Origin: Adineta vaga
Lineage: Eukaryota > Rotifera
Direction: 5' to 3'
Assembly: GCA_021613535.1 (NCBI GenBank)
Contig: CP075494.1
Span: 10,540,001-10,604,000 of the forward strand
Length of the DNA: 64,000 nt
The notes under the pieces were generated by a model. The model was given only the letters and a program-made list of their open reading frames with translations. It was not told where the DNA came from and made no database searches. How positions within the stretch are numbered: position 1 is the first letter of the stretch; every line of letters begins with the position of its first letter. The position numbers and the translations under genes were made by a program. Of the stretch, positions 33,427-51,200 are shown in pieces.

Positions 33427-36400
33427 TTCATTTTTTTCCGGATAAGTCTACACTTGGTCTTCTACCAGTTGTATCGATACTCGGTCGTCTACCAGTTGTA
33501 TCGATACTCGGTCTTCTACCAGTTGTATCGATACTCGGTCTTCTACCAGTTGCATCGATACTCGGTCGTCTACCAGTTGCATCGATACTTGGTTTTCGTC
33601 CTGATACGTCGATACTGCCTCGTCTTTTTGATCCATCCGTACTTGGTCTTCTACTGGGTGAGTCTGGAAGTTTAAGTGTGTTATTTCCATTTGATAATTT
33701 TGATTTTCCTGTTCGATTATCCGAATTAGATGGTTTTTTTACATGAACAATACGAAAACTTTCTAAAATATGTCCATCAAAATAAATCTCTTCATTTTAT
33801 TTCCATCTCACCGAGAAATTCATTAATATCAATCTTTCCATTTTTATCAAAATCCATCGCTGCACAAAGTTCATCAACATATGCTTGATTCACTTCACCA
33901 TTTCCATTTTCACCATAAATTAAAAGTTTAATCACATCCGCAAATTCATTACGACTAATAAAACCTAATGATACAGAAAACAGAAAAAAAGATTCTTTTC
34001 AACAAAATAAATTTCATAAAAATAATATTCCTACCAGAATGATTATAATCAATCAAGTTAAATAATACCAATAACATATCTTTCCACATATATAAATCTT
34101 CCATTATACCTGTATGCGACTAGAATATGAACAATAGAAAAAGTTAAAATTCATTATCAATCAATAGATCGTTCGTCAATACCATTTGAAATTTGGAATT
34201 ATCCATTGTATACTCATCGAATATCGTTTTGTATATAATACCTTGTGAATCTTCATGAACAAGTTTAGAACGTAAAGTAAGCCATGGTAGATCAAGTTGA
34301 AGTACTCTAGTCATGATATCCGACCAAACAGTTAATGGTAAACGATCTATTTGAAAAAAGAAATAAAGCAAAAGATAAAATTTGTCTTTTCATGATTTTC
34401 ACAAAACGAATAAAACTACCTGTTTTATTTTCATCAGCTTTTTCAAATTCTTTTCGAAGTAAATTTTTATTGATCAATATCTTTTCTACTAATGAATGAT
34501 ATGCTGGATCTTCGAATAGAGTTACTCTATAGAAAACAAAAATATCTCAAAATAGAAAACACAAAAAACATTTATTTACTTCTTATTAAAACTCATTTTA
34601 TTCATTTCCACTGGTAGAGTTTTGAATGATATAACACAAGGCTCTTCATCGTTATAATCCCTGGAAAAAAAAGAAAATTTCATGAAGGAATCGAACGCAA
34701 GATTTCTGTTACAAACCATCGAATAATTGCACCCCAATTGGACCCACCACAATAATTTGACGCACTAAAAACGGTTAATACTTTTCCATCATGTGTAAAT
34801 TCATATCCTTCTTGTTTAACTTGATGTGAACGAATAATCATGGAAAGATTGTATTTTTTGAGAAAATGTTCGGTTATATCCGAACCGAAAAAACATGCCA
34901 TTCTTCTTGCATCATTTTTTCGACATCCCAATCGACCATGAGGATCGGGATCACTCCAAAATAAATCTTAAATATCATTTCAATGTAACAACGAACTCAA
35001 TTTTCATTTTTTCTTACCTTGAATTTGCCGATATTCATTTTCTTCATCTTCGGTTAAACGTTTTCCACCACTTTTCGATTCTGGTGGTACTTCAATTGAA
35101 ATATCTAAAAATCTTCATATATTACATAAATGAATTCTCTTCCATGAATACATACATCGATTTCTTGTAACAGAATTAATTTTCTTCAAATTAATTCGAT
35201 CCGATATTCCTCCATGTATAACAATTAATTTACATTTTCCTGCATCAATGTATGAATACAATGGTAACCAACTGAATATATCTTTGAATAGATCAAGTAA
35301 TGATGATTTACGTTTCTAAATAGATAAAACAAAAGTTCAACGAGGTGATTTTCGTATTGTAAAAAAAAAATTACGCCATATTTTTGATTAACTTCATTTT
35401 GAAAACCGTATCGAACTGTGACCATAATGTCTTCATGATTACCTATTTGTTTTTATGTACTTGCGAAAAAATCACTTAATTAACAACGGAATAAAGTTAC
35501 CTCGATTGAGAAATAATGAACTTGGACAAAGAATCAATCCAACAAGAAGTAAAAGAATAACTTCAACGGAATTATTTCCACGATCAACAAAATCTCCATT
35601 GAATACATAAGCATTATCCGTTGCCGGTAATCCATTCTAGATAAAAAAAAACAGAAAGGAATTAATATAGAAAAGAAAATGTCCCTAGGGAACATTTACT
35701 GAATTGAAAATATGTAATAAATCAGCTAATTGTCCATGAAGATCACCAATAATGTATACGTGTTTAAGATTTGATAGATCGATATGATTAAAATTCGGTA
35801 ATGTTTTCAGAATCGCACGTGCTTGATGAAGAATTAGACACACATATTTTTCGTGTAAAACCTAAAGATTTTCTTTCAATATAAAAAGATATTTTCTTAA
35901 TTCGAATTACTTGTCCACGTCGAAAGGCTTCAATTAAATCTACGAATGTCTGTCTTGTAATTTGACCATCGATACCTAGTGAACAAATAATCTCTTACAT
36001 TGATTCTTTGAAATAAAAAAACACAAAATAATTTACGTGGTCCTTGATAACTACTTTCGACTTGGATACTATCCGGATTGGTTAATCGGAGAAGTTCTTG
36101 TTCTTCTACATTTGAAAATGAAATCAAATATGTTTATATTTATTGTTGATTTTGTTATTTGAAAAAAGACTCTATTACCTACAGGTAATCCTGCTTTTTG
36201 AAGTAATTTCGTTACCGATGGTGAAAGTATATCTGATGCTTTGAGTAATTTTTCAAACATATCTTTTAATTTTGCTTCTGTTTGTTCACTAGAATATTCA
36301 AGTTTTTCATGAATTTGCCATGCTGCTTGCTTTTTTAATTTCAATCGAGCTTGATGACTTCGAAATGCAGCTTGAATTTTAGATGCTGATTTTTCTACTA

Positions 36401-36648
36401 GAATAAAAGATTTTTCATTCTTTCTTTCTTTTAATAAAATATTCATCAGTTATCTACCCGGTATTGTTGTTGATAATTTCGAAACCATTTTTAATTGATC
36501 TGCTCGATCAGACATTAGAACTATACGAGGAACTATCTAAATAAAATGATAAAGAACATATGATTCGAATTCTTTGCATTGTTATTATTAGTAGTAAAGA
36601 ACTCATCGGGAAATCTTTCCTTACCTGAGCAAGTGACGAATGGCTCAT
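33427..36648 (-). CDS. PPEF: PPEF/rdgC-type protein phosphatase with EF-hands and an RRPS-repeat tail
   Basis: Calcium-regulated Ser/Thr phosphatase; fly rdgC dephosphorylates rhodopsin. Many short exons run from MSHSSLAQ (36648) to 33427. An N-terminal IQ motif ([18 protein letters not shown]) binds calmodulin. The PPP catalytic core has GDLHGQ, GDFVDRG, LNRG-NHED, VIHGGIS, a PPEF insert, [19 protein letters not shown] and [11 protein letters not shown]-hand loops follow: [16 protein letters not shown] and [15 protein letters not shown] are canonical. [13 protein letters not shown] is degenerate. INEFLESFRIV matches the usual end of PPEF. A final exon then adds a tail of about 70 residues made largely of nine-residue RRPSIDTTG repeats, not found in vertebrate or fly PPEF as far as I know. 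Confidence 0.92.
33451..33660 (-). repeat. 27-bp coding tandem repeat (RRPSIDTTG units)
   Basis: Five nearly identical 27-bp units at 33451-33585, then about three degenerate ones toward 33660. Each encodes one nine-residue unit of the PPEF tail. Every unit keeps a basic-basic-x-Ser pattern (RRPS, RKPS, RRGS), a PKA consensus. Confidence 0.9.
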
Positions 36649-37486
36649 ATTAAGTACCTATTTTATTATTTTGACAACACGTGTGTGTGTTAGAACTGAT
36701 GAAATGAAGAGGAGAAATCAACTGAAAAATACTTCGCTTGTTTTCTTTTTTTAAATGTCGTATTTATTTTCAATTAATTTAAGGTTGATTTTTTTAAAGA
36801 AATAAATATGTACGGAACTAAATAATAATTAAAAAATACAAACGAAAGGAACACAAGAGTTAATGGATATTCTATAGGTATTTTACTATCAACGAGTTGA
36901 GAAAAGAAAAAGAAACCGCCGGTTTTGTTTTGTGTTCTATTCCTTCCTTTTCTACCTCGTCAATTGACGTGCAAAGAAGAGAATAAGAGTATGGTGAATG
37001 CATTCGCTGAATGCGTCGTACTGATTTTGTTCGTACGGCATAATAACAATAATACACCTACAACGAAGAAAATCTCTATGTGCACGAGAAAAATAATGTC
37101 AATCATAAAATAAAGGAAAGAAAAATATTTTTTAAGTTGTAAAATTTAGCTAAATTAATATAAAAAAGCAAAAAACAAGAAAATGGTTTGGTCATATAAA
37201 TTCCATCGTTATCAATCAACATATGATTCATGAGAGGAGAAAATAAATGTACTTTCGTTTATCAATTTTCCTTTTCGTATGAATAATGGTGATCTTCTAT
37301 TGCACAGTTAATAAACAAACAAAAAAATCAAGGTCGTTCGAAAAAGTTCAAATAGTTTCTTCCATTCAAAAGATACAAAACATGAGAAAGATTCCATTTT
37401 CGAACATCTTGAATTTGTTTATTCAAAAATTACATACATACACTCGAATTTCTTTAACAGAGTGTTAACAAATACAGAAAAATAGA
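36649..37486. other. Intergenic, PPEF promoter and ZCCHC10 3' flank
   Basis: 838 bp without a supported exon. A GTGTGTGTG tract near 36682 and A-rich runs are the only features seen. Confidence 0.5.
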
Positions 37487-38109
<623 letters not shown>

Positions 38110-38269
38110 CTTTGTAGTTCGATTATAATCTGAAATTGAAATTCATTTGTTTATAAGACAATAGAGCGACCTCAGCTCAAATCCAATTGGTCTATTGATT
38201 TCACCGTACGAGTGCTAAATGATATATATAACGCATATTATCGATAATACGATAGAAAAAACGGAAAAG

Positions 38270-38619
38270 ATGAATAAAATTACAAATTTTCGACAAATTC
38301 CACAAGTAATTGATTTCGATTTCAAAAAAAAATAATAAGAAAGGATTTTTAATTTCTAGCGTGTCTATTCAATGGTCTCACGAACATTTTCAAGTAACAA
38401 ATCTTATACTACTTAATTAAATTTCTCATCTTAAATGTGATACATATGTTCTTTTTAGGTATTCCAGATACACCTGTTGAAGAACCACCACGTGATCCCA
38501 ATGCACCGACACGAGATAATACTGATGGAGGTGATAAATCACCAAAACCGGATCGAAGTAATCCAGATAACAGTAAAGATCCCAATCAAGTGCCAAAATC
38601 ACCGAAACGAGATCGTTAA
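38270..38619 (+). CDS. 76-residue basic/proline-rich protein, possible mitochondrial import
   Basis: Not a recognised family. Three tiny exons (38270-38305, 38360-38393, 38459-38619) have GTAAT or GTAAC donors and CTAG or TTAG acceptors. They join in frame to 76 codons. The first 24 residues (MNKITNFRQIPQRV...SRTFSS) are basic, hydroxylated and free of acidic residues, like a mitochondrial presequence. The remaining 52 are disordered, rich in Pro, Asp, Asn and Lys (EEPPRDPNAP, PKSPKRDR). The gene lies between ZCCHC10 (divergent) and SGF29 (convergent). A precedent-free tiny gene is always at risk of being chance splicing, but three phase-compatible exons with short typical introns argue for it. 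Confidence 0.6.
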
Positions 38620-38731
38620 ACATTTGGAGAGGACGGGAAAAGAAAATAGTATTTTATTCGAGCTCTATTAGACACCTTTTCTGTATAATTTGATATAAAT
38701 AAACAAGGAGAAAAACAAAAGAATTTCGTTA

Positions 38732-39768
38732 TCATTTTTTAACATCTTTATGAGCAACAACAAACATTTGTGGGACATCAAATTCCGGCGAATAACCACT
38801 GTTATAAGAAGAATCTTCAAAAATAATACTGTAGCAATCATTTCCAACTCGTGGAGTACTTTCTACCACACCTTTATAAAAACATGATGTCTGAGGATAG
38901 AGAGCAAGAACAATTGTTTGTGGCAAAAATAATGCTTGTGAACATGTTAATGGACAAGCACGCCATTGTGGTAATGGAATAATATGTCGTTTACTTATAT
39001 TATAATAACGTCCTTTGCCTGGTTCAGCATCAATATCTACAATATCATATTTCGTTTTGGTTGGATATACTTTGGAAATTTCAGCTAAAATCCAATTTTC
39101 ATCTCCATCATCACTTTCAACAAAACCAGCAATATGATCACCAACATGACAGACATGATTCGATGCAGCTGGTATGGCACCACACAATGGTGGTGGAACA
39201 TTCCTCTTTAGAAAAGAAAGAAAGAAAGAAAGAAAAAGAATAAGTGTATTGTGTCATCGACAAAATGATTTCATATGAAACTTACTGAATTTGAATTATT
39301 CTGTTCATTTCCATACCAAATTTTCAATGAATAAGCCATATGTGATAGAAAATCAGCTAGACCTCGACGTGTAGTATGATTTCGATTTGTATCATTATGA
39401 TTTTTTGAAGCTTGAGAGATTTCAATTTGTAGTTGTCGAACTTGTGCTATTTTTTCTAAAGCTGTTCGATACATATCCATTTCATTGTGTACATTAGTTA
39501 GTGCTTGTGTTAAGTTGTGTTTTGATGATTGAGATATTGTATTTTCATTCGATGATGTAGATGATTTTTGTTGTTGTTGAATTGTCACCCAAATATCACG
39601 ACTTGTATTATACTGATTTTTCGTCTTTTTCAAATCATCTTGTAATTCTAATAGAAGTTTTTGAATGGTTAATTCATTTTGAGTGATGACATCTTTTGAA
39701 TCAATGACTGTAGCAGAAGATGATCGACGAATGGAAGACTGTTCAGAATTGGTATTTATACGGATCAT
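38732..39768 (-). CDS. SGF29: SGF29, SAGA/ATAC tandem-Tudor subunit
   Basis: Histone H3K4me3 reader of the SAGA and ATAC acetyltransferase complexes, nuclear. Two exons. The N-terminal half is a helical, Gln-rich coiled-coil. The C-terminal tandem Tudor begins PPPLCGAIPAASNH and keeps the residues that bind H3: the acidic DDGDENWILAEI pocket for the H3 N terminus, the ALYPQTSCFY aromatic cage tyrosines and the Phe of IIFEDSSY. It ends FVVAHKDVKK, as in the vertebrate protein. The single intron is near 39208-39286, with an AAAG acceptor and a GAAAG microsatellite nearby. Confidence 0.95.
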
Positions 39769-40437
39769 TTTTTATCTTTGACTGTCATTTTCTTGCATTA
39801 GATTGCAACAATAACAATGTATTAGTAGAAAAACGGTTGGTACACTGTTCACACCACTCTCAGTGTCTGTCAAATGTATAGATGTCAGGTAAGAACGAGT
39901 TGTTCGCACAGAAAATATAGAGAATAGTTGTAAAAAATTTCTCCATTGGAAATTGGCTTCTATTATTTTAATACAGTAGATATTAATGACTTTTATAATA
40001 ACCTTTGAACCGTGTAAAAAGTTGGATTCTACTTGTTATATTGCATACATGATTGAACAGTTAATCAGATTTATAAAAGTTTCTTGTCGTAGTTTCTACT
40101 AGAAAGACAAAAGAATATAGTGTAATTTGTATATAACACCTATGCCTCACTTGTGTAATATTGATTTCTGTCTATCTTCTTTAAGAAAAAAATTTTGTCA
40201 GCAAACTTGTGAAATTAATTATGAAATTATATAATTCTTCTATTTGTATTTGACAATATGTCACTATTGATAAACCAATCAGAATTTGAAGAAAAAAATG
40301 ACTCATTAGAAATAATTTTCTCTCCGCCTCATTTATAAAAACATCATGTCTATGTCTTTCTTCGTTTTTTTTTAGCTATTGATAGAAATAAAAATATTTC
40401 TATTTAGATTTAATAAAATATTAGTTCGCAATATATA
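39769..40437. promoter_or_regulatory. Divergent promoter region, SGF29 / GTF2F1
   Basis: 669 bp between outward-facing starts, AT-rich, no exon. A TTTATAAAAA-type word near 40332 and a T-rich tract ending in TTTAG near 40375, about 60 nt before the GTF2F1 ATG, are candidate promoter and splice-acceptor elements. Confidence 0.4.
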
Positions 40438-40551
40438 ATGCAACCGAATAATAATAGGCCAGTTTACAATGTTCAACCATCGAACATATCTCATTTAAAT
40501 GTTCGACCAACAATTATTACAACAGGAGGTCAACAAATTCAACCTCAATTC

Positions 40552-40590
<39 letters not shown>

Positions 40591-43151
40591 CAACAACAAC
40601 AGCCAATATATCAAATTTCAAGTGTACGACAACCAACAATGCCTCAACCAACATCAACACTCTATCAAATTCAACAACAACCTCGTCTTATTACTTCAGC
40701 ACCTGCGTACAGTTCTTTACAATCACTACGATTTTCTACATCACCATCAACACAAATACTACCAATAAATACAAATATTTCACCTCGTATTATTACATCT
40801 CAAACAACTAAACGTTTACCATCGGTTTCACCACAAACAACAACTACAATATTAAGACCAACTGTCACAACAGTTTCTACACCACCAACACCAACACCAA
40901 CACCAGCACCAGCACCAGCGCCAACACCAGCAGCTCAACCACCAGCACCTGGTACTAAAGAATTTGCTGTTAAAGTTCCAAAGTAATCAACACATTAAAT
41001 ATCTAAGCAAAGATTACCTTTTTTTCTTGTAGAACACGAGCTCAATATGGAATCATGGAATTTTCTCATGGTTTATCTATTGATGTTAAAGATTGGAAAG
41101 CCATTGAAATGCGACGTGAAATCAACCAATATAATTATCGTCCACCTTCAAATGCTGATCCAAATGCAGCATCATCCAACACAATTACAACATCACTTGG
41201 TGTTGTTATACCTAAAACCGGTGTTGGAAGTGAATATGGTCGAGAACAAAAAGAAGCTTTGAAACGAAAACGTTATGCTACGAAAGGAACCAATCTCGAT
41301 GATCTTCCTTGGATATTAACAGATCGTTCATCAACAGAAAGACGATTGAAACATTATCGTGGAATGAAAAAAGGTGGTGTAACAACGAATTCTTCGTATT
41401 ATGTTTTCATACAAGGTAAAGATGGTTTCGAAGCTTATCCCGTCGAAGATTGGTATGGTTTTACTCCGACGAATGTTTATAAAACACTTGATTTTGAAGA
41501 AGCTGAAAAACAGTATCAAGAACGACATAAAAATTTAAGTAAATGGTTTTTAAATCGTAAGAGTAAAAATGAAAAAGAATCAGGTGAAGAAGCTGATAAT
41601 GATGATGAAAAAGACAAGAAAAAATCTGGTAAAAGTAAACGTGAATTTAAATTAATCGATGCTGAAGATTGGGTCAATGAAAATGACGAAGGTAAGAGAA
41701 AGAATATTATATTCAAAGTAACCTAAACAATGTTTTTTTTTCTATTTTCATAGAAGAAGAAGAAGATGATGATGATGATAATGATAAATCCAATAAGAAA
41801 TCAAAATCAGGCAAAAAAGATAGTAAAAAACCTAAAGATGCATGGACATTAAGTGATGAAGATGACGAAGATGAATCAGCGAAGCAAAAAGCGAAAAAAA
41901 CCAAAGCACCGAAACGGGATACAAACGAAGAACAGAAAGAAGATTCGGATGATGGCGATCAAGAAGGTAATTATTGAGTTGAATCTTTCTCACATAATTA
42001 TAAAGGTTTATATCTTATTTTTAGGCTATGAAGTTGAATATACAAGTGATGAATCATCATCGGATGAAGATGACCGAGGTAAATAGATTTCTCGTGCATT
42101 TTCAGTACAATCTTTTCTTTTATTCTCAATAGGTGCGAATACAACTGACGCAGCATCTAAATATGAAATTAAAGGTTTGCAATTCGTCTCTTCTAAGAAA
42201 ATTTGAAAGTTCTTCTCGTTTTATTTTTCAGGTGTTGATGAAGAGATGAAAAATATGCCGGATATTGACAAGAAACTGGAACAAATGGATGACAATAATG
42301 GTGAAATTGACTTTTTCGATGATGATGATGAAGATGAAGAAGTTCCAGATATGGGTTTGAATTAGAATTCATGTATTAAACAAAGAATTAATCTCTGTTT
42401 TCTTTTCTCTAGATGATAATGACGATGAGAATGGTAAAGCACCAGGTGATGATTTCTCTGATGTTGGTAAATTACTTACGAGTGATGTTGTTAGCAAAGG
42501 TTTGTGTAAAAGAAAGAAAAGCGTCAATTTCCAATAAGAATTTTCCTTTTTAGAGATGGAATCAAGTTCAGATGAAGACGATATGGAAGATTCGGATGAT
42601 CCCGATAAAGAACCAACCGAAGCAATTGCTGTAAATTGAATTCTTTTTTTTAAATTTTAAACTTGAAATAAACGTTTTTCTTTTTCGATAGAGTTCGACT
42701 GGTAATCAACCAGTTCCATTGGAACAAGTGAAAACTGGTGTGTTTATTTTATCGCGAATAAGATTGATTTATTTCTTCTATTTTACAGAAAAAGGTCATA
42801 AAAAAGCTCGAGAAGAAGAAATGCGCGCAATAAAATCTAAAGTCATGTCCCTACCAACAACACCAGCGAATCCAACGTTTGTTTTTCTTTATTTTTAATC
42901 GAATTGTTCTGCTATATGCATGTGTTTCTAGTGAAACGATTACTGAAGAAAAAGTTCGAAATTTACTTCGAACTAAACAGCATATGACATTCACCGAATT
43001 GATTCAAATATTTCTGCCAAAATTAGAAAATCAACGAACAAAAGAATTGAAAGAAGGTATTGTTCAAAAATTAGCAACGGTTTTAAGACGTTTAAATATC
43101 GAAGAAAAACTCATCAATGGAAAGAAACATATTAAATTGAAATCAACTTGA
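40438..43151 (+). CDS. GTF2F1: TFIIF alpha subunit (RAP74)
   Basis: Large subunit of general transcription factor TFIIF, which binds RNA polymerase II. It has a non-conserved N terminus with polyglutamine and Pro/Thr runs. The dimerisation domain follows (FSHGLSIDVKDWKAIEMRRE, then LKHYRGMKKGGVTTNSSYYV, FEAYPVEDWYGFTP). A long acidic/Lys-rich linker is spread over about nine short exons, mostly split after a GAT/GGT-type codon. The C-terminal winged helix that contacts FCP1 and TFIIB is present: VRNLLRTKQHMTFTELIQIF, VLRRLNIEEKLINGKKHIKL. All exons are on the plus strand with introns of about 50-60 bp. Confidence 0.93.
40551..40603 (+). repeat. CAG/CAA repeat encoding polyglutamine
   Basis: A run of mainly CAG then CAA codons in exon 1 of GTF2F1 encodes about 17 glutamines. 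The CAG block is uninterrupted and so likely to vary in length. Confidence 0.85.
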
Positions 43152-43309
43152 TCGAGGATTTTGTGTTTATGTAAAGTGTTCATTTTTTTTTGTATGAATC
43201 AATTTATAAAAAGAAAAAGGAGAACGTACAATAAATCAGAAGATATAGCATTTTGCTTTTTCATTGATATTATGTCAATATTAAAGTGATTGGATCACTC
43301 GATTTTTTT

Positions 43310-44162
<853 letters not shown>

Positions 44163-44649
44163 TTATTGATAGAAGACAATGAATGAACAATGTCGATGTT
44201 GAAGATGATATTCACCGACTGAGAATAAGGAAAGAAAGAAAGAACCAATAGATACTAGAAATAGATGAATGAATAATCGTCGATATCAATCAATCAATCA
44301 ATCAATCAATTGAAGTTATAACTCAATTGAACCAATGATTTCATCTAATAATTGTAAAAGATAAAGATTCCTTTCTCTTTACTTTAAATATCTTTTCAAT
44401 CATAAATACCTATCATTTATAGGATGTCGCTAGTTTATGCATACTGTCAAATATTCATCTTATAGTTAAAGCATTGATTTTAACAAATGAAATAAAAGAA
44501 AAACTCTTCCCTTTATAAATCTGTAATTTTATTCATAAATCAATCATTTTAGCATAATAAATAACAAAAAGATAGATATAAATAATTATGTAAGACAAAA
44601 CATTTCGAACGTACAATATAGAGAAAAAAGAAAGTCATAGATAAACTAT
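44163..44649. other. Spacer between the helicase stop and the RhoA start
   Basis: 487 bp. It includes the RhoA leader, with a TTCTCAG acceptor-like site about 57 nt before the ATG on the minus strand, an (AATC)n microsatellite at about 44287-44312, and the helicase 3' flank. Confidence 0.5.
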
Positions 44650-47964
<3,315 letters not shown>

Positions 47965-48259
47965 TTGTAACGAACTACCCAAAGAACTGAATATAACGAA
48001 TGAACATGAGAGAAAAGATAACGACAATCCCAGACATATAGTCAATCGAGGTGTACAGGAGAAACTTGTATTAAACACTGATTGGTTCATTATTTCTCTT
48101 ATAACAAGTAAATCAATCAATTATTGGAATTGTGTTGCAAGAATCTTTTTATGATATAGAAGTGCTTTTCAAAGAAAATACAAAGAAATTGAAAATCGAT
48201 TGAATCTATTTTATCACAGAAAAGAGAAACAAAAACAACAATAATATCAAATACATGTA

Positions 48260-51200
48260 TTATGAAATGTCTTCTTTCGTTGTTGTTTCTCGACATGCTA
48301 ATGCAAATGTATTGATATGATCTTTAAAACTCGAACGACTTGTACGTTCCCTAAATAAATTTCTTGAATGAAATTGTTATCGAAGGATTAAAAAGAAAAC
48401 TTACGACGATAATATTTTTAATAATGCTTCACGATGATGACGTTTCGCTGATGGTGTAGGAAAATTTGGATCGTTTAAACATTGTTGAACCCAATGTGTT
48501 GCCCATTGAATATAAGTTTTTGAAAGTGTAAATAGAGGTAAAAATAAACTTTCAATAAGATGACGAGGACTTGCTCCACCAATACACTATAAGATAGATT
48601 AAACAGAAAGATGTGAAAATGAGAAGATAAATCAAACTTGTAGAAGAATTCGAATAAATTCTAGGCCATTCTGTTGAAATAGATCAGCTGCTCGTTGATT
48701 AGATTTTGTATATTCAATGAAATTACACTATTTTCACAAAGATATGCCTAGTTTTATATTCGATACACGAATGATTGACTTACACTCAATGTCGAGATAC
48801 TTTTCAGCGTTCCTTGTTCATGTAATTGTATTCCTTTGTTCACTAAAAGCATGAATAGAATTCTTCTGCTTGTTTCTGTAACCTGTTCTACTTACTAAAC
48901 TCAATGAGAAGTACAAACGCTTCATTCGGACAAGAACGAACAATATTTGGTAGTTTTTTGATGATCTAAATTGAGTATAATAAATTATCTTCAATGCAAA
49001 ACAAAAAACCAATCATCTTACTTGAGCAAAGAAATTCGCAACATCTTCAGCAATATCTACATGATTTTTTAACCATTCCTCATTAAATAAACATCCGAAT
49101 TTCTGTAACACAGCGAGAAACAGATGATATACTGAACTATCTGTTTGACTGGAAAACATAAGTAATGTCTAAATGAAATTGTACTGTTTTATGAAATTTG
49201 AAGAAAATTTGAACATTTACATTTCGAACGAAATTTAAAAACTCGGAATGTAATATATTTGGTCCCATGCTTTGTAACAATTGAAGAAATGTATTTAAGA
49301 TTGAACTACTTGATTCTCGTAAGATTGTAACTGTTCGTGAAAGGATTTCACAAATTTTCTATGGAATAAAAGATTTACAATGCGAATCAATCGAATAAAC
49401 AAGTTTTTCATTACTTCAGTAATTTGAACATCATCAGCATATTGTTTGAGTATCATATGAAAAATAGGATCAAGATCACGAAGAACACAACATAACTTAA
49501 AGGAAGTAGAACAAATGTAGAGAAGTATTGTTTTCCAAAAATATAAAGAGACATTTCTTACCACTTCAGAAGTATTTGTATTCGATTGTTGTTCTTCATC
49601 CGTTTGATCACCATAATAACCAAAAGATGTGATTAATACCGAAATAAAATTTAATGTTGTACAAATGTTTTCCTTTCGAATCGTTATATTCTATGAAAAA
49701 TTCCAAATTGTACCAAACAACTTCCCATTGTTTTTTTTGTTCTCTTCTTACTTGATGATCACCTGTTTCGGCGAGATAATTTATTAATTTATTTACTTCT
49801 GGTGTAAGTAATACATTCAAATATTCCAGAACAGTTTTCGAGGGATGTGCAGATAAAATATAACCAATAATACATATACATCGAATACGATCATCGGATT
49901 GAACATGGACATTCTCGAGAACATTCTATACAAAGAAAATTGCTTAGCAAATATTTGATTCTTTCTTACTTTCATAATCGGAAAGATATCATTTAGATAT
50001 TTCGACATGTAAATTCGATTTTCTTTAATTAGTTCTTTCAAAGCAATCGAAGCCGATCGAATTAAGTCACCATTTGATAAAGCATTGATACATAAATGTA
50101 CACAATTTTGTAATATATCGGAGTGAGTACTCAACCAACTACTATATTGTCCTGAGTAGAAATCATGAGAAAAAACTTCGAATAATTTCGTCAGAATCTT
50201 TACCTAAAACTGTCAGAGTAGTATTGATAATTCGATTATTGGAAAAGCTTAATTTTGGAATCAATGAAAATATATGCGGTAATATTGGATTGTCTTCCGA
50301 TTGCATATATTCCGAACCAGCACCAATTAGATGTAGTATTGATTCTTGTCGCTATGAGAAAATATCTTCAAACTACACAACAATTCATCTGTCAGAAAGT
50401 TGATTTACCTGCCACGATTGATTTTGTTCAATCGAAATCAACAGATGATTGGCTAAGACTACAAAAGATCAACATGAAGGATTTATCTGATCATGTTTTA
50501 TACAATTCTACTTACTTTCCATTGCTCGTGTGTTGAGCACATCATACATACACATCTAAATATTGAACAAAACGTTTGTTTCTTTCATAAACTTCGTCTT
50601 GTTTTACCATTGTATCTGCTATACTTGCACGATAGGATCGAAAACTATCTTTATCTTCACTTGAAAAAATATTTTCTTGTTCAGATATCTGTCCTTTTGT
50701 TATTAATATTTCAATCAAATGTTCAAAATAAGGTCGAACGAATTCTAAATACGCTTTCACTTCATCTGATGAAGTCACTTCTTCCTAAAAACAAAATAGA
50801 AACAATAACTACGAAATAAGATCAATCCATTGAATACAATACTTTCAATGCATGCCAGAAATTCAATGTTAATTCAGAACATGTTTCTTCAATTGGATAT
50901 TGTCCTTTCATGTCAGTACATTTCTAAAAAAAGACATATGATCATTGCGAATGAAATTTCTAAAGAATTTACCATAATTAATCGACAAAAATTTTGTGAT
51001 TGCGTATTTTGTACAATCAATTGAGCAAGATTTTCACCAAATTGTGTAATTAATTTAGTCACATATTCCGCTTTTTCCTAACGATCAACATTTAATTATC
51101 AAGAAGACAAAGAATCGAGTTGTTACTTTATTTCCCGTCAATATACATTGATCAAGTAAAGTTTCTAATTGTAAAACATAGGGTAAAAGTCGAGAGAATG

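Noticed and set aside
33451-33585. 27-bp tandem units that could suggest a satellite or CRISPR-like array
   Set aside because: They are contiguous without spacers, in frame, and part of the PPEF coding tail.
47965-48120. In-frame N-terminal extension of the helicase with a hydrophobic segment
   Set aside because: A membrane-like segment does not suit a nuclear helicase, and an acceptor at 47987 makes it more likely leader sequence.
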